This document shows positions 51,406 through 61,200 of a DNA stretch of 64,000 nucleotides, in pieces (position 1 is the first letter of the stretch; every line of letters begins with the position of its first letter). The notes below the pieces were generated by a model. That model did no database searches and was not told the origin of the DNA. It was given only the letters and a program-made list of their open reading frames with translations. Position numbers and translations under genes: made by a program. The stretch is from Rhodothermales bacterium. GTDB lineage: Bacteria > Bacteroidota > Rhodothermia > Rhodothermales > VXPQ01. The stretch lies in NCBI GenBank assembly GCA_951812345.1, contig OX638295.1, positions 1,956,965 to 2,020,964 on the forward strand. Reading direction: 5' to 3'.

Positions 51406-52545
51406 ATGATTCCTATGCATTCTCCCCGTACGCGGCGCACCTTTTTGCGGAAAACCGGCGCCGTGCTGGGTGGACTTGCCTTGTCGGGCGCCCCGGCCCT
51501 TACGCTTGCAGGCGGACAAAACATGCAACGGCGCACCCCTCTGCCTCCGGGCACGGACCCTCTTGGCGTGGCGCTCGTGGGTCTCGGAAACTACGCTACG
51601 AACCAGTTGGCCCCCGCCCTCCAGGAAACGGAGCGCTGCCGCCTCACGGGCATCGTTACGGGTACGCCCGCCAAGGTGGACAAATGGATGGCCGAATACG
51701 ATATTCCGGAGAAAAACGTCTACAATTACGAAACCTTCGACCAGATTGCGGACAATCCGGATATCGATATCGTGTATGTAGTGTTGCCGAACAGCATGCA
51801 TGCGGAATATGCGATCCGGGCTGCCGAGGCGGGCAAGCAGGTGATTACGGAGAAGCCTATGGCGACCTCCGTGCGCGACTGCGAGCGCATGATCGAGGCG
51901 TGCGACAAGGCCGGCGTGAAACTTTCGGTGGGATACCGCCTCCACTTCGAACCGCATCACCAGGAGATGATGCGCCTGGGTCAGGAGCAGGTCTTCGGGC
52001 CGGTTACTGTCGTCGAGGCCAATTTCAGTTTTACCTCGCGCAACACCGACGCCTGGCGATTCAGCAAGGAAATGGCGGGAGGAGGCGCCTTGCTGGACGT
52101 AGGCGTCTATGCGATCCAGGGCGCCCGGTATACGATCGGACAGGAACCGGTCCGCGTCCGGGCGTCAGGCCACAACACGCGCCCGGACATCTTTACGGAG
52201 ATTTACGAGACCATCCTGTGGGACATGGAATTTCCCGGCGGCGCCGTATCCACGCACAGTACATCCTATTCGGCCAATTCGAATCGCCTGTACATGATGG
52301 CCCCTCGGGGCTGGGCAAGAATCGAGCCGTCCTTCATGTACGACGGGCAATCCGGACAAACGAACGAGGGACCGATGGATTTCGCGCACGTAACGCAGCA
52401 AGCGCTGCAAATGGACGACTTCGCCCGGTGCATCACGGAAGACGAAACGAGCAGAATCTCCGGCGAAGAAGGGCTGAAAGACATGAAAGTTATCGAGGCG
52501 ATCTACCGCTCGATCGACCGCGGCGGGAGATGGGTGGAGGTGTAA
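51406..52545 (+). CDS. Gfo/Idh/MocA-family oxidoreductase, glucose-fructose-oxidoreductase-like, Tat-type leader
   Basis: The protein is 379 residues. A twin-arginine leader (RTRRTFLRKTGAVLGGLALSG) precedes the NADP-binding GVALVGLGNYATNQLAPAL, a canonical AGKQVITEKPMATS and VGYRLHFEPHHQEMMRLG. The MAGGGALLDVGVYAIQGARY stretch is as in glucose-fructose oxidoreductases. GFOR-like enzymes carry a tightly bound NADP in the periplasm. A second ATG at 51415 could start it. It is the third family member in this cluster and is followed within 15 bases by a truncated Vgb-like fragment. Confidence 0.91.
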   Translation: MIPMHSPRTRRTFLRKTGAVLGGLALSGAPALTLAGGQNMQRRTPLPPGTDPLGVALVGLGNYATNQLAPALQETERCRLTGIVTGTPAKVDKWMAEYDIPEKNVYNYETFDQIADNPDIDIVYVVLPNSMHAEYAIRAAEAGKQVITEKPMATSVRDCERMIEACDKAGVKLSVGYRLHFEPHHQEMMRLGQEQVFGPVTVVEANFSFTSRNTDAWRFSKEMAGGGALLDVGVYAIQGARYTIGQEPVRVRASGHNTRPDIFTEIYETILWDMEFPGGAVSTHSTSYSANSNRLYMMAPRGWARIEPSFMYDGQSGQTNEGPMDFAHVTQQALQMDDFARCITEDETSRISGEEGLKDMKVIEAIYRSIDRGGRWVEV

Positions 52546-52559
52546 GGAACGGAGTGGGG

Positions 52560-52736
52560 ATGCGTCCGGATGCCCTGGTGCGATTCGATCCCGAGACGGA
52601 AACATTCCAGAGTTGGGCGATTCCTTCCGGGGTGGGGATCATACGTAACGTGTGGGTAACCCGGGACGGTAATTTGCTGATCCACCAGAGCAGTACGAAT
52701 CGCGTGGGTCTCGTAACCATCAAACCAACGTTGTAA
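52560..52736 (+). pseudogene. C-terminal fragment resembling virginiamycin-B-lyase-type propeller (Vgb)
   Basis: This 58-codon ORF reads RPDALVRFDPETETFQSWA, then IIRNVWVTRDGNLLI and RVGLVTI before a stop. The pattern FDP-TE-F...PS...RN....DG-LW......N-VGLV is the last blade of Vgb/streptogramin-lyase-like propellers. The protein family is about 300 residues, so this is a truncated remnant or an internal start in a larger lost gene. It lies between the oxidoreductase and the esterase. Confidence 0.65.
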
Positions 52737-52741
52737 ATACG

Positions 52742-53728
52742 ATGCCTCGCTATTTCATGATTGGAGAAGAGGCGCCAGAGCGTGCGTCCGGGAGTGTTTC
52801 TGCGACGCCGGCCCCGGCGTCGCAGAATTGCGGGAGATGTAAGCAATATTTCTCTTTCAAGCCAGGCATGGTGCTCCTTGCTCTGCTGTCGAGCCTTACG
52901 CTTACGGCGAATGCACAGCATGGAACGGTGTACGACAACCTGTCGATACCAAGCGAAATTCTCGATTCCGAGAAGAAATATGCGGTCTACCTGCCGCCGG
53001 ACTATGCTTCATCCGAGCGTAGTTATCCGGTTCTTTACCTTTTACACGGAGGAGGAGACGACCAAACGGGATGGATACAATTCGGCGAGGTGCATCATAT
53101 TGCCGATAAAGCGATTGGGGAAGGCAAGGCAACGCCCATGGTCATTATCATGCCGGACGCCAGCACAGGCCAGCGAGGATATTTCAACGACATTACCAAC
53201 ACATGGCGGTATGAGGACTTCTTCTTTGAAGAATTGATGCCGTACGTGGAAGAAAAATTCAGAATTAAAAGAGAAAAGCGCTACAGAGCCGTAGCCGGTC
53301 TCTCGATGGGCGGCGGCGGCTCCTTCATGTATGCCCTGCACCGACCGGATCTTTTTTCGTCGGCTGCGCCGTTGAGCGCTTCCACAGGCCCCCGGTCGGT
53401 TCAGCAATACAGGGGACAGATGGAGCGCAGGGGCGTCGATATTACGGGAATCTCCGATTCGGAAATTGAAGAATATATCAGCCGGCACAATGCTGTTTCC
53501 CTGATCGAAAGCCTGCCCGTGGACGATATCGGGTCCGTGCGCTGGTTCATCGATTGCGGGGACGACGACTTCCTCTACGAAGGCAATTCTCTGGTCCACA
53601 TTGCCCTCCGGAAACGGGAGATTCCTCATGAATTCCGTATCCGCGATGGCGGCCATACCTGGACCTACTGGCGCGAAAGCTTACCTGTGGTTCTGGAATT
53701 TGTCTCACAAAGGTTTCATCAGTATTGA
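52742..53728 (+). CDS. Secreted esterase of the PF00756 (EstD/antigen 85-like) family
   Basis: This alpha/beta hydrolase of up to 328 residues has AVYLPPDYASSERSYPVLYL, the nucleophile elbow GLSMGG (Ser188), acidic DCGDDDFLY and the terminal His in GGHTWTYW, forming a catalytic triad. Such enzymes de-esterify plant polysaccharides or siderophores. The N-terminus is odd: 41 residues precede a hydrophobic segment (MVLLALLSSLTLTANAQ), so a start at 52868 would give a signal peptide lacking the usual basic residue. I keep the upstream ATG at 52742 and treat it as uncertain. It closes the oxidoreductase cluster. Confidence 0.86.
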   Translation: MPRYFMIGEEAPERASGSVSATPAPASQNCGRCKQYFSFKPGMVLLALLSSLTLTANAQHGTVYDNLSIPSEILDSEKKYAVYLPPDYASSERSYPVLYLLHGGGDDQTGWIQFGEVHHIADKAIGEGKATPMVIIMPDASTGQRGYFNDITNTWRYEDFFFEELMPYVEEKFRIKREKRYRAVAGLSMGGGGSFMYALHRPDLFSSAAPLSASTGPRSVQQYRGQMERRGVDITGISDSEIEEYISRHNAVSLIESLPVDDIGSVRWFIDCGDDDFLYEGNSLVHIALRKREIPHEFRIRDGGHTWTYWRESLPVVLEFVSQRFHQY

Positions 53729-53945
53729 GTGAACAAGAATAACTGCACGCAACCAGTTCGTTATACCCTATGGGGCCAGGGTGGCCAAGGAAGGAAACAT
53801 GACAGCTGCTTACATAAGTATGCGAACACACCCATTTCAACAAATGCTCAATATTTTGTTTATTGGCTCTTGTAACATCCTGGTAACTCTCTGGCGTGTA
53901 GTACGCCTTCCTTAGTCATTTTCGCGTTTCTCAACCCTGAGCGTG

Positions 53946-54716
53946 ATGGCCACCTCCAGTACCGCCGAGAGACACGTCCGTACCATGCAACTTCTCAAGG
54001 AGCACGGGCACACGGCCGTGTCACGGTTGAGTAAGGAGTTTGGCGTCTCTGAGGTTACGATCCGAAAGGATCTGCATACCCTGGAAAAACGCAATCTACT
54101 GGTGCGAACACACGGCGGGGCCGTGTTGATCGACCATTATATGTATGATCTGCCTTTTGATGAAAAGTCGCAGCAACATGCGGGGGAAAAGAAAAGGATT
54201 GGCCGGGCGGCGACCGATCTCGTAGAGAACGGCGATACCCTCATTCTGAGCGCGGGAAGCACCACGGCACAGGTGGCGCGGCATCTTCGCGGCCACAAGA
54301 ATCTGACTGTCACAACGAATTCGCTTCATGTCGCTATGGAGTTGCTCAACAATTTCGATACGGACCTGCTTCTTCTGGGGGGCGCCGTGCATCCCACCAC
54401 GGCTTCTGTGGTAGGTCCCTTTGCAGAGAAAATGCTCCGGGAACATTCGTTACAGAAACTTTTTCTGGGAGGCGATGGCTTCGACGTGGACTTTGGGTTA
54501 ACCACCACGAACGTTTTGGAAGCGCATCTTAACAAAATGATGATCCAGGCCGCGCAGGAGACCATCGCCGTCATGGACGCATCCAAGTTTGGACGCCGGG
54601 GGCTAAGTCTCATCTGTGACCTGAAAGATGTCGACACCGTCATCACGGACAGTCGGATCCCGGATAAAACGGTACAGCGCCTTGAAGAAGAGGCGATTGC
54701 TGTCGTCATTGTGTAG
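53946..54716 (+). CDS. DeoR-family transcriptional regulator
   Basis: The protein is 256 residues: an N-terminal winged helix (about 7-62, ERHVRTMQLLKEHGHTAVSRLSKEFGVSEVTIRKDLHTLEKRN in pieces), the linker LVRTHGGAVL typical of DeoR repressors, and a C-terminal sugar-phosphate sensor with GSTTAQVARHL, TNSLHVAMEL and LGGAVHPTTASVVGP. DeoR proteins usually repress sugar-use genes and respond to a phosphorylated sugar. Targets could be the oxidoreductase/esterase cluster upstream; no operator was identified. A GTG three bases before the ATG is an alternative start. Confidence 0.9.
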   Translation: MATSSTAERHVRTMQLLKEHGHTAVSRLSKEFGVSEVTIRKDLHTLEKRNLLVRTHGGAVLIDHYMYDLPFDEKSQQHAGEKKRIGRAATDLVENGDTLILSAGSTTAQVARHLRGHKNLTVTTNSLHVAMELLNNFDTDLLLLGGAVHPTTASVVGPFAEKMLREHSLQKLFLGGDGFDVDFGLTTTNVLEAHLNKMMIQAAQETIAVMDASKFGRRGLSLICDLKDVDTVITDSRIPDKTVQRLEEEAIAVVIV

Positions 54717-54719
54717 AAA

Positions 54720-54744
54720 CAATCCCCGCCGTTCATGGGGATTG
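54720..54744 (+). terminator. Short hairpin after the DeoR gene
   Basis: CAATCCCC (54720-54727) pairs with GGGGATTG (54737-54744) around a 9-base loop, starting 4 bases past the stop. There is no T-tract, so termination is only probable. Confidence 0.45.
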
Positions 54745-54774
54745 GGCCCGGTCCTTACCCTCTGTTTTCGTTAA

Positions 54775-54806
54775 GGATACTCTGGTTAAGTCCGGAACCA
54801 GACAGG
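54775..54806 (+). repeat. Dispersed hairpin repeat, copy D
   Basis: GGATACTCTGGTTAAGTCCG with a compensated stem: TCTGGTT (54781-54787) pairs with AACCAGA (54796-54802). The two arms changed together relative to other copies (TCTGATT type), which argues that base-pairing is conserved. It lies between the convergent DeoR and phosphatase genes. Confidence 0.75.
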
Positions 54807-54809
54807 GCG

Positions 54810-56438
54810 TCATTCCCCGGCCGACAGGTACAACCGGGATATCGGGACAGGTTGCTTTTCAATGCCGGGGCCCTCGTATCGCACCTTTAGCACCTCATCT
54901 CCATAGGTGTCGAAGTAATCGACAATCAGGTGATGCCGACCGGATTCGAGATGCACAGTCCCTGACCGCTCACGTGCACCACCAGAACCATCGTTGTCAA
55001 CAAGGTGCTCGCCGTCCAGGTACAGGTTCGCTCCATCATCCGCCATCACATAAAACGTGTACGTCCCAGCCTCGGTAATTTCCAGATACGACATAAAACG
55101 TACGGCGTAATAATCTGCCCGTTTCGGGATAGCATTCAGATCGAATGCACTCGTACCCCCTTCGTGAACGGAAGGGACCGTTTCAAAGGTAGGTAAACGT
55201 TCCCAGTTTCCTTCATGATAACTGTAGCGGACACCGTTGGAGGTGGTCAGGAAGGTTGCGTCGGATACTCTGCTCTCTCCGCCGTTGGGCGTAAAGGCTC
55301 GCGCCCGAACCACAGAGGGCCCGGACAGCATGAACGGTCCCTCGTAAGGAGTCGAAGTGTGCGAAGGCACACTGCCATCGATCGTATAGCGAATCTCCGC
55401 TTCGGGCGCATCGACCGAGAGTGTCACCGGCGAGGTCTCCAGGTTTTCCCCCTCGGAGTAAATGCGCGGCAAGGGTACGAATGGCGGCTGGGGAGATACC
55501 TTGACCTGATCTCCGTGCTCCGCGAATGCACTCAGAACGGGGCGGCCAATCCAGTGGTAGGGCTGTTCGATCCCGAAGATGTACGCGACAGTGGCCGCCG
55601 TGTCGTACGTATCGACCGGGTCCGTTATTTGCTTGCCCGCAGCAACACCCGGTCCCCAGATCAACCAGGGGATCTCCAACTCGGCCATCGACTCGCCGCC
55701 GTGACGCGTCCCGATACCGCCGTGGTCTGAGGTTACGATCAGAATTGCGCCCCCTGGCAAACTGTTAGAGGCCACGCTGGCGAGTAGTTCGCCCAGGAGA
55801 TCGTCAGTATGCTCAACGGCCGCATAGTAGCCCTCTGAACCGTGGCCCTCCGTGTGCAGTGCATGGTCGACGTGGTCGAGATGAATGAACGTGAAGGCCG
55901 GCCTCTCCCGAGCAAAATAGGCGATGGATTCACGCAGGGTTTCCTCCGGGCCGTCGGCGTCCACATACTGGTTCACGACGCTTTTCTCAAACAGGCGTCC
56001 GAAGCCGCTCCAGTCATAAAACGTCGCGATCCCCGCTTCGGGACGCTGGTCGCGCAGGACGCTGAAAATGGTAGGAAAAATATCCTCGGCGCCAGTCGTC
56101 GTGGGCGTGATGGTGTGGTTGTCACGTTCCCAGCCGTTCGAGGTGATACCGTGTTGCTCGGGGCCAGCGCCCATGATCATCGACGCCCAGTTCTGGCTAC
56201 TTGAGGTGCCGAGCACAGCTCGAGCCTGGAACGTAAAAGCCCCCTCCGCAATGAGACGGTTAAAATGAGGTGTCCTCGCTTGCTGGATGCCCGCCGGGCT
56301 CAGGCCGTCCACCCCAAGCACAATCACATGCGCCGGCCTCTCTGCCTGGTTGCAGGCCAGGTTGGCCCCAGCGAATAAGATCAATAGCGCCGCCAGCTGA
56401 GCCGCGTTGCATATTTGCTTTAAGGGAGTTCTTTTCAT
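54810..56438 (-). CDS. Secreted alkaline-phosphatase-superfamily lipoprotein fused to chitobiase-type and PA14 domains
   Basis: The protein is 542 residues. ATG 56438 gives a lipoprotein signal (LILFAGANLACN). The catalytic domain (about 35-330) reads AHVIVLGVDGLSP, then TSSSQNWASMIMG, HLDHVDHALH and VTSDHGGIGTRHGGE. This is the metal set of nucleotide pyrophosphatase/phosphodiesterase-like enzymes. A chitobiase/hexosaminidase C-terminal-like beta-domain (about 350-410, IRYTIDGSVPS) and a PA14-like domain (about 410-540, GTYTFYVMADDGANLYLDGE) follow and probably bind carbohydrate. Substrate unclear: phosphodiester, sulfate or phosphonate. It begins 73 bases after the SurA-like gene. Confidence 0.88.
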   Translation of the reverse strand: MKRTPLKQICNAAQLAALLILFAGANLACNQAERPAHVIVLGVDGLSPAGIQQARTPHFNRLIAEGAFTFQARAVLGTSSSQNWASMIMGAGPEQHGITSNGWERDNHTITPTTTGAEDIFPTIFSVLRDQRPEAGIATFYDWSGFGRLFEKSVVNQYVDADGPEETLRESIAYFARERPAFTFIHLDHVDHALHTEGHGSEGYYAAVEHTDDLLGELLASVASNSLPGGAILIVTSDHGGIGTRHGGESMAELEIPWLIWGPGVAAGKQITDPVDTYDTAATVAYIFGIEQPYHWIGRPVLSAFAEHGDQVKVSPQPPFVPLPRIYSEGENLETSPVTLSVDAPEAEIRYTIDGSVPSHTSTPYEGPFMLSGPSVVRARAFTPNGGESRVSDATFLTTSNGVRYSYHEGNWERLPTFETVPSVHEGGTSAFDLNAIPKRADYYAVRFMSYLEITEAGTYTFYVMADDGANLYLDGEHLVDNDGSGGARERSGTVHLESGRHHLIVDYFDTYGDEVLKVRYEGPGIEKQPVPISRLYLSAGE

Positions 56439-56511
56439 GGCATCAAATACAGGCGCATTCGAAACAGGATGGCGGTTGGATTGGATATCAAGACCCTTTA
56501 TGGCGAACACG

Positions 56512-58038
56512 CTACTCCCTAACCATAGCCTTCCAACCGGGGTCTACGATCGGAAAGGGCATTTTATTAGAGTTACTCTTTAACAAATGAACCGTCATGT
56601 AGGGATTGGCAGTCGACACGGAAAGGGACAGGCTATCCAGAACAGATTCGTTGATCGATATCTCATGGAAGACAGAAACACTATCTGCGTAATCGGTTAT
56701 CCGATCCCGCATCATCCGCTGCTTGATCCGATCCTTATCTTGAACGCTGAGCTGATCATACGGAAAAAACTCGCCCTCCATTTCCCGGTCCTTCGCCCGA
56801 TAATATGCCTTGACCTCGGCATCGGTTACCGCGGATGAATCCAGCAACACTTTTCTATACTCCTGGTACATCCATTTGTCTTTCCACAGAGCAAGGGCTC
56901 GCTGGTGTTGCGGCTGATCATACAACCGTTCTTCCTCCGCAATTTCAAGAAATACTGCATCCCGTACCACGAGGGCTACCACATCGGCCAGGCGAACCTT
57001 GAAGTCCCCTGGATCCCGAGCTCTGAGCGTATAACGCCCCGGGGTGAAATGCTCCAGAAAAGTCCGGATCGACCAGTGTTCGTCCCCAAAATGCACAAGG
57101 TCGGCCGCATAATGTGCGACCAGTTGCCGGGTGTACGGCGTATCCCGTCCCTGCTCTTCGATGTAGTGAAGCAGGTTACGCACGGGGGTTTCGGCGCGGT
57201 ACCATTCCCAAAGCGCCTCGTTCAGAACCTCGAAACCCTGTCGCTTCGTGACGACATTCAACGGCTCCATCGTCTCAGCCACGAATGCCTGGCCGCCTTC
57301 CATCGCTTTTCGGTTATAGATTACCTTGCGATAGGTTGGCGCGCGTTTCTCGTAGTCTGCGTCGGATAGCCGCTCTTGCTGTATATCAATGACTTCAAAG
57401 ATATACCAGTATCCATTGTACTCGACAGGCTTCGACGGGGTATTGATTTCAAGGTCCTTGAGAATGTCCAGAATAACCGGTTCGATATCTTCTGCACGTA
57501 ACAAGGGAGAAGTCAATTCCTGATCGACAATGCTGAGTTCGGCGAATTCTTCGCGTCGTTCTTCAAGCACCTGGACATAGCCTTTCTCCAGGACGGATGC
57601 GTACAGACGCTGGGCATCGAATTCACTATGCGCCGGGAGAATTCGAAACTGAAAACTAACGGCTGCCCGATTGATCTCATCGCGTATTTCTTCCGCCGTT
57701 ACCCCCACGGACGCAAGGACTTTTTCTTCAAACACCCGCTCGATCAACAACTCCTCTCGCAGGGTGTGCATGGCGTGTATGACAGCCTGCGCCGTATCGA
57801 GACCAATCTTTTCAGCCTCCATGGACAGGACCTTTTCGGAAATCATCAGGTCCAGATAGCTCCGGCGCGGATTATCGCCCTGTCGGAGGTGCCCATGACC
57901 GAATTCATAGTTCAACCGGAACTCTTCGGCGGTAATGACCTCGTCGCCGATTCTGGCGACTATAACCTCGTTACCCCGCTCCTTTTGGCAGGACGCCAAG
58001 GCCAATAACAGGATTGTAAAGAGGAGTTTCCGTCTCAT
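56512..58038 (-). CDS. SurA/PrsA-like peptidyl-prolyl isomerase lipoprotein (divergent)
   Basis: The protein is 508 residues. A lipoprotein leader (LLFTILLLALASCQ) is followed by a SurA N-terminal-like segment (VIVARIGDEVITAEEFRLNYEF) and a divergent parvulin-like region (about 125-235, ending SKPVEYNGYWYIFEVIDIQQ). A long helical C-terminal part with a second EVKAYYRAK-type segment comes last. Homologous proteins chaperone outer-membrane or secreted proteins in the periplasm. Parvulin active-site residues are not clearly conserved, so it may be a chaperone only. ATG 58038 is chosen for its leader. It lies downstream of a T9SS substrate and a PorV-like gene, consistent with a secretion role. 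Confidence 0.8.
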   Translation of the reverse strand: MRRKLLFTILLLALASCQKERGNEVIVARIGDEVITAEEFRLNYEFGHGHLRQGDNPRRSYLDLMISEKVLSMEAEKIGLDTAQAVIHAMHTLREELLIERVFEEKVLASVGVTAEEIRDEINRAAVSFQFRILPAHSEFDAQRLYASVLEKGYVQVLEERREEFAELSIVDQELTSPLLRAEDIEPVILDILKDLEINTPSKPVEYNGYWYIFEVIDIQQERLSDADYEKRAPTYRKVIYNRKAMEGGQAFVAETMEPLNVVTKRQGFEVLNEALWEWYRAETPVRNLLHYIEEQGRDTPYTRQLVAHYAADLVHFGDEHWSIRTFLEHFTPGRYTLRARDPGDFKVRLADVVALVVRDAVFLEIAEEERLYDQPQHQRALALWKDKWMYQEYRKVLLDSSAVTDAEVKAYYRAKDREMEGEFFPYDQLSVQDKDRIKQRMMRDRITDYADSVSVFHEISINESVLDSLSLSVSTANPYMTVHLLKSNSNKMPFPIVDPGWKAMVRE

Positions 58039-58197
58039 CGGATCAGGCCTGGTGCATACCACAGAGTTTCAATGGAACGACCTGTACCCTCACAGGATAC
58101 GGCTTAACAGGACTTTCCCCAAGGGAATCAAAACGAGGACCGAACAGGACGCACCCTGGACATTGCCCTAAACGCTATCCGGCAAACCCGCCAGATA

Positions 58198-58232
58198 TAA
58201 AGGGGAGCCGGCGTAAAACCGGCCCCCCTTAT
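58198..58232 (-). terminator. Terminator-like hairpin after the PPC-repeat gene
   Basis: GGGGAGCCGG and CCGGCCCCCC pair around a GTAAAA-containing loop. On the reverse strand the hairpin is followed by TTTATAT. It lies about 20 bases beyond the stop of the 1338-residue protein gene, separating it from the SurA-like gene. Confidence 0.65.
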
Positions 58233-58251
58233 ACCTCCATGGTGACCACGC

Positions 58252-61200
58252 CTACTTGATAAAGAGCATGGACTTGGTTTGGACAAAATCCCCAGCGCTC
58301 AATCGGTATAAATACATACCCGAAGCGAGGTTAGAGGCGTCGAAGCGCACATTGTATCTTCCGGCCGCCTGGCTCTGATCCACCAGGAGGGCCACCTGCT
58401 GTCCGAGTACATTATAGACGGTCAGCGACACCTCACTTGCTTGCGGCAGGGAATACTCGATGGTCGTCGCCGGATTGAACGGATTGGGATAGTTCTGATC
58501 CAGCTCGAACGTCAGCGGTATCTCCTCGCTTTCCACGTCCGTCACATCATCTGTCCCATCCATCTTCATGACGGACAGGTTGTATTCACCCCGCGAGGGA
58601 TCGCGATCCGTGCCGCCGCCGTTGTCGCCGCCGCCGTAGTCCTGCGAGTGCAGCATCACGTAGTAGGACCCGGCCGCTTCGGCAACGAATTCGATCCGGG
58701 AGTGCCAGTCAAACCCGCCATCGTCGTTGCTGGTCAGCGTATCGCCGTCAGCCGCCAGTAGTCGCATGAATCCGTCGTAGTCGCGCGGCCACAGGGGACC
58801 GTCTGCCGGCGAGGACTCGGCAACGAGGGTATCCCCCGCGTTGAGATCATACCGGTAGATGTCCACATCGTCGCCCCAGCGCGCGGAAAGATGATGCGTA
58901 GCGGCATCCCAGGCGAAACCCTCATTGAACAACATGTAGGTTTCAACCTCCCCGGGTTTGTTGAACGCCTGCGCGCCCATGGCGTCCGCCTCGGCGACGG
59001 TGTTGTTCGGTTCGCCCTTGGCTTTCAAGGCGGAAATGTCGCGTCCCTTAAGGCCCACCTGATACTCGCCCGAACCCTCCCCGGTCAACTCCAGGAAATA
59101 GTCGCCTGTCGCATCGGGGATGATGTTCAACTTGAGGTTATCTCCCGAATACCGGGTGTTGTAGCCCCGGGCATCCTCGTTGAGCAGGTTCGTTCCCGTA
59201 TCGCCGGCCTTAAAGAGCTTGGCCGAGAAGTTACCGGAGAAGCCGCCCTCCGGCTTCATGGTGCGCACGTGATAAATCCAGTCGGCCTGCAACGAAAGCT
59301 TGAAGATGTCCACCTGATCGCCGTCATCGGCGCTGTAGGCGGCATCGATAAAGCCAGGCGTCAGCGGATTCGCATCGGCCTCCGTGAAGGTGTTGTTGGG
59401 CTCGACCTCTTCAGAGGTTACATCGATGTTGAGGATGTAATCTCCCCGGTTCATGCTACGGTCATCGGCGCTGTCAGGGGTTCGGCTGGTGTGCACCTTT
59501 ACATACACCACGCCGTCGGCTGTAGCAGTATGTGAGACATTGGAATACCAGTCATTGCCCCCATCGTCGTCAGAAGCCAATTCCTCGACACCCGATTCAC
59601 TGAAGATGGTGATTTTGGTATCGGTGTCCCGATTCCACCGGTCCGGGTTCTCCCCGACGGGTTTGGCCTCAGCCCTGAGAGTCTGGCCGGCCGTAAGCAT
59701 CACACGGAACCAGTCCTCGTCTCCGAAGAAGCGGGGATGTTCCGGCTCCGAGAGCACATACATCACGTCTGCGCCAAAGGCCTGGTAGTTCCCCTGAGCA
59801 TCGGCTTCCGCTTTCGAGTTGTTCGGCTCGCCTTTGTGCAGCAAGGCATAGTAGTCCGTATTGACCCGTGACGTGACCTTATACGGCCCCGCGGAACCTG
59901 ATATTTTCAGGTAGTAGGTTTTTGTTTCTCTGGGGATAATGTTGGCGATTTTGAAATTATCGCCACTATAGTTATCCGGCCATCCGCTATCGTCAAGCAA
60001 CGTGGCGCCGTCCACTTCATCGAAGAATTCCACTGCGAGCGTTGCCCCCGTTCCATTATCGAGGGAACGGAAGGAGTAGAGATTGCCCGCTTCGAGGGGG
60101 AACTGGTAGAAGTCCACATCCCCACTGGTTAGCGACGCTTCGTAGATAAAACCTTCCCCCAGCGCGATAAGGTTGGCCATCGCGAAGGTACCATTGTCCT
60201 CGGATTCTTCAAAGGGTTGTCCCCCGGAGAGCGCGTAGAAACCGACGTTATCGGACCGTACCTGCACAACGTATTGGCCAGACTCCGGCGCCGCAAGGTT
60301 GATGCCTGCACTGCTTGTCGCAAGGCTGCTTCCGCTCGGACCGGTCAACTCCATTTCCCCGTCGAAATCGTCTACGATCATATGGGACCCGCTCAACGTG
60401 AGATTGATGTCTGTCCCGGCATCCACGGTGAAGTGGTAGTGATCGATGTCGCCGGCCGGAAAGATCATGCCATTGGCCGCCGCTGCGCCGGGTCCTACCG
60501 GGAGTTGATCCTGTTCCATCGCGTCGGACAGTGTATCGTCAGGCTCGTTGGCATTCAGACCAACCCATATCTCGCCCTTATCAACTACTCCGAACTGATA
60601 ATCGCCGGCGGCGCCGGTAAGTTTGATCAGGTAGGCGCCCGAATTTTCCGGTACAAAACCCGTGACAAGGCCGTTATTGACCTGGCCCGAGGTCAGCAGG
60701 TTGCTTGTAATCTCTGTGTTCCCGGCGATATCGGCCTCGAACTCGTGGAATACCTCCATCTGCACCGCAGGGTCGGAGACAAAGAGGGTATACATCCGCA
60801 CCTCGTGGAGGAAAACGCGATACCAGTCTTCGTCGCCGGTTCCGGAGAAGGTTCCGCTGGACGATGTATCGGCGCGCGCGACAATGCCGGTCGCCTCGGC
60901 AGCGGTATTGTTGGGCTCCGCCTCGGCGGGATCGGCAGCATTATACTGGTGCAGATACACCTGGTACATCAGACGTCCAGGGTCATTGTTGTTCACTGTA
61001 CCAAAGTCCGGGTCGCGCGTGGTCGAGGCCCAGGCAGAGACCCACAGCCACAGGGGCGTGTCTGCTGTAACCCCCTTGTCCGCCAGATTTTCGGGCGTCA
61101 GCACGATCCGGGAGTGAATGTTATTGGGCCCATCCATCTGCTCCCGCCCCCCGTCATCGTCCTCAAACAAGATGCTGGTATAGTCCCCGTCGTACACCCG

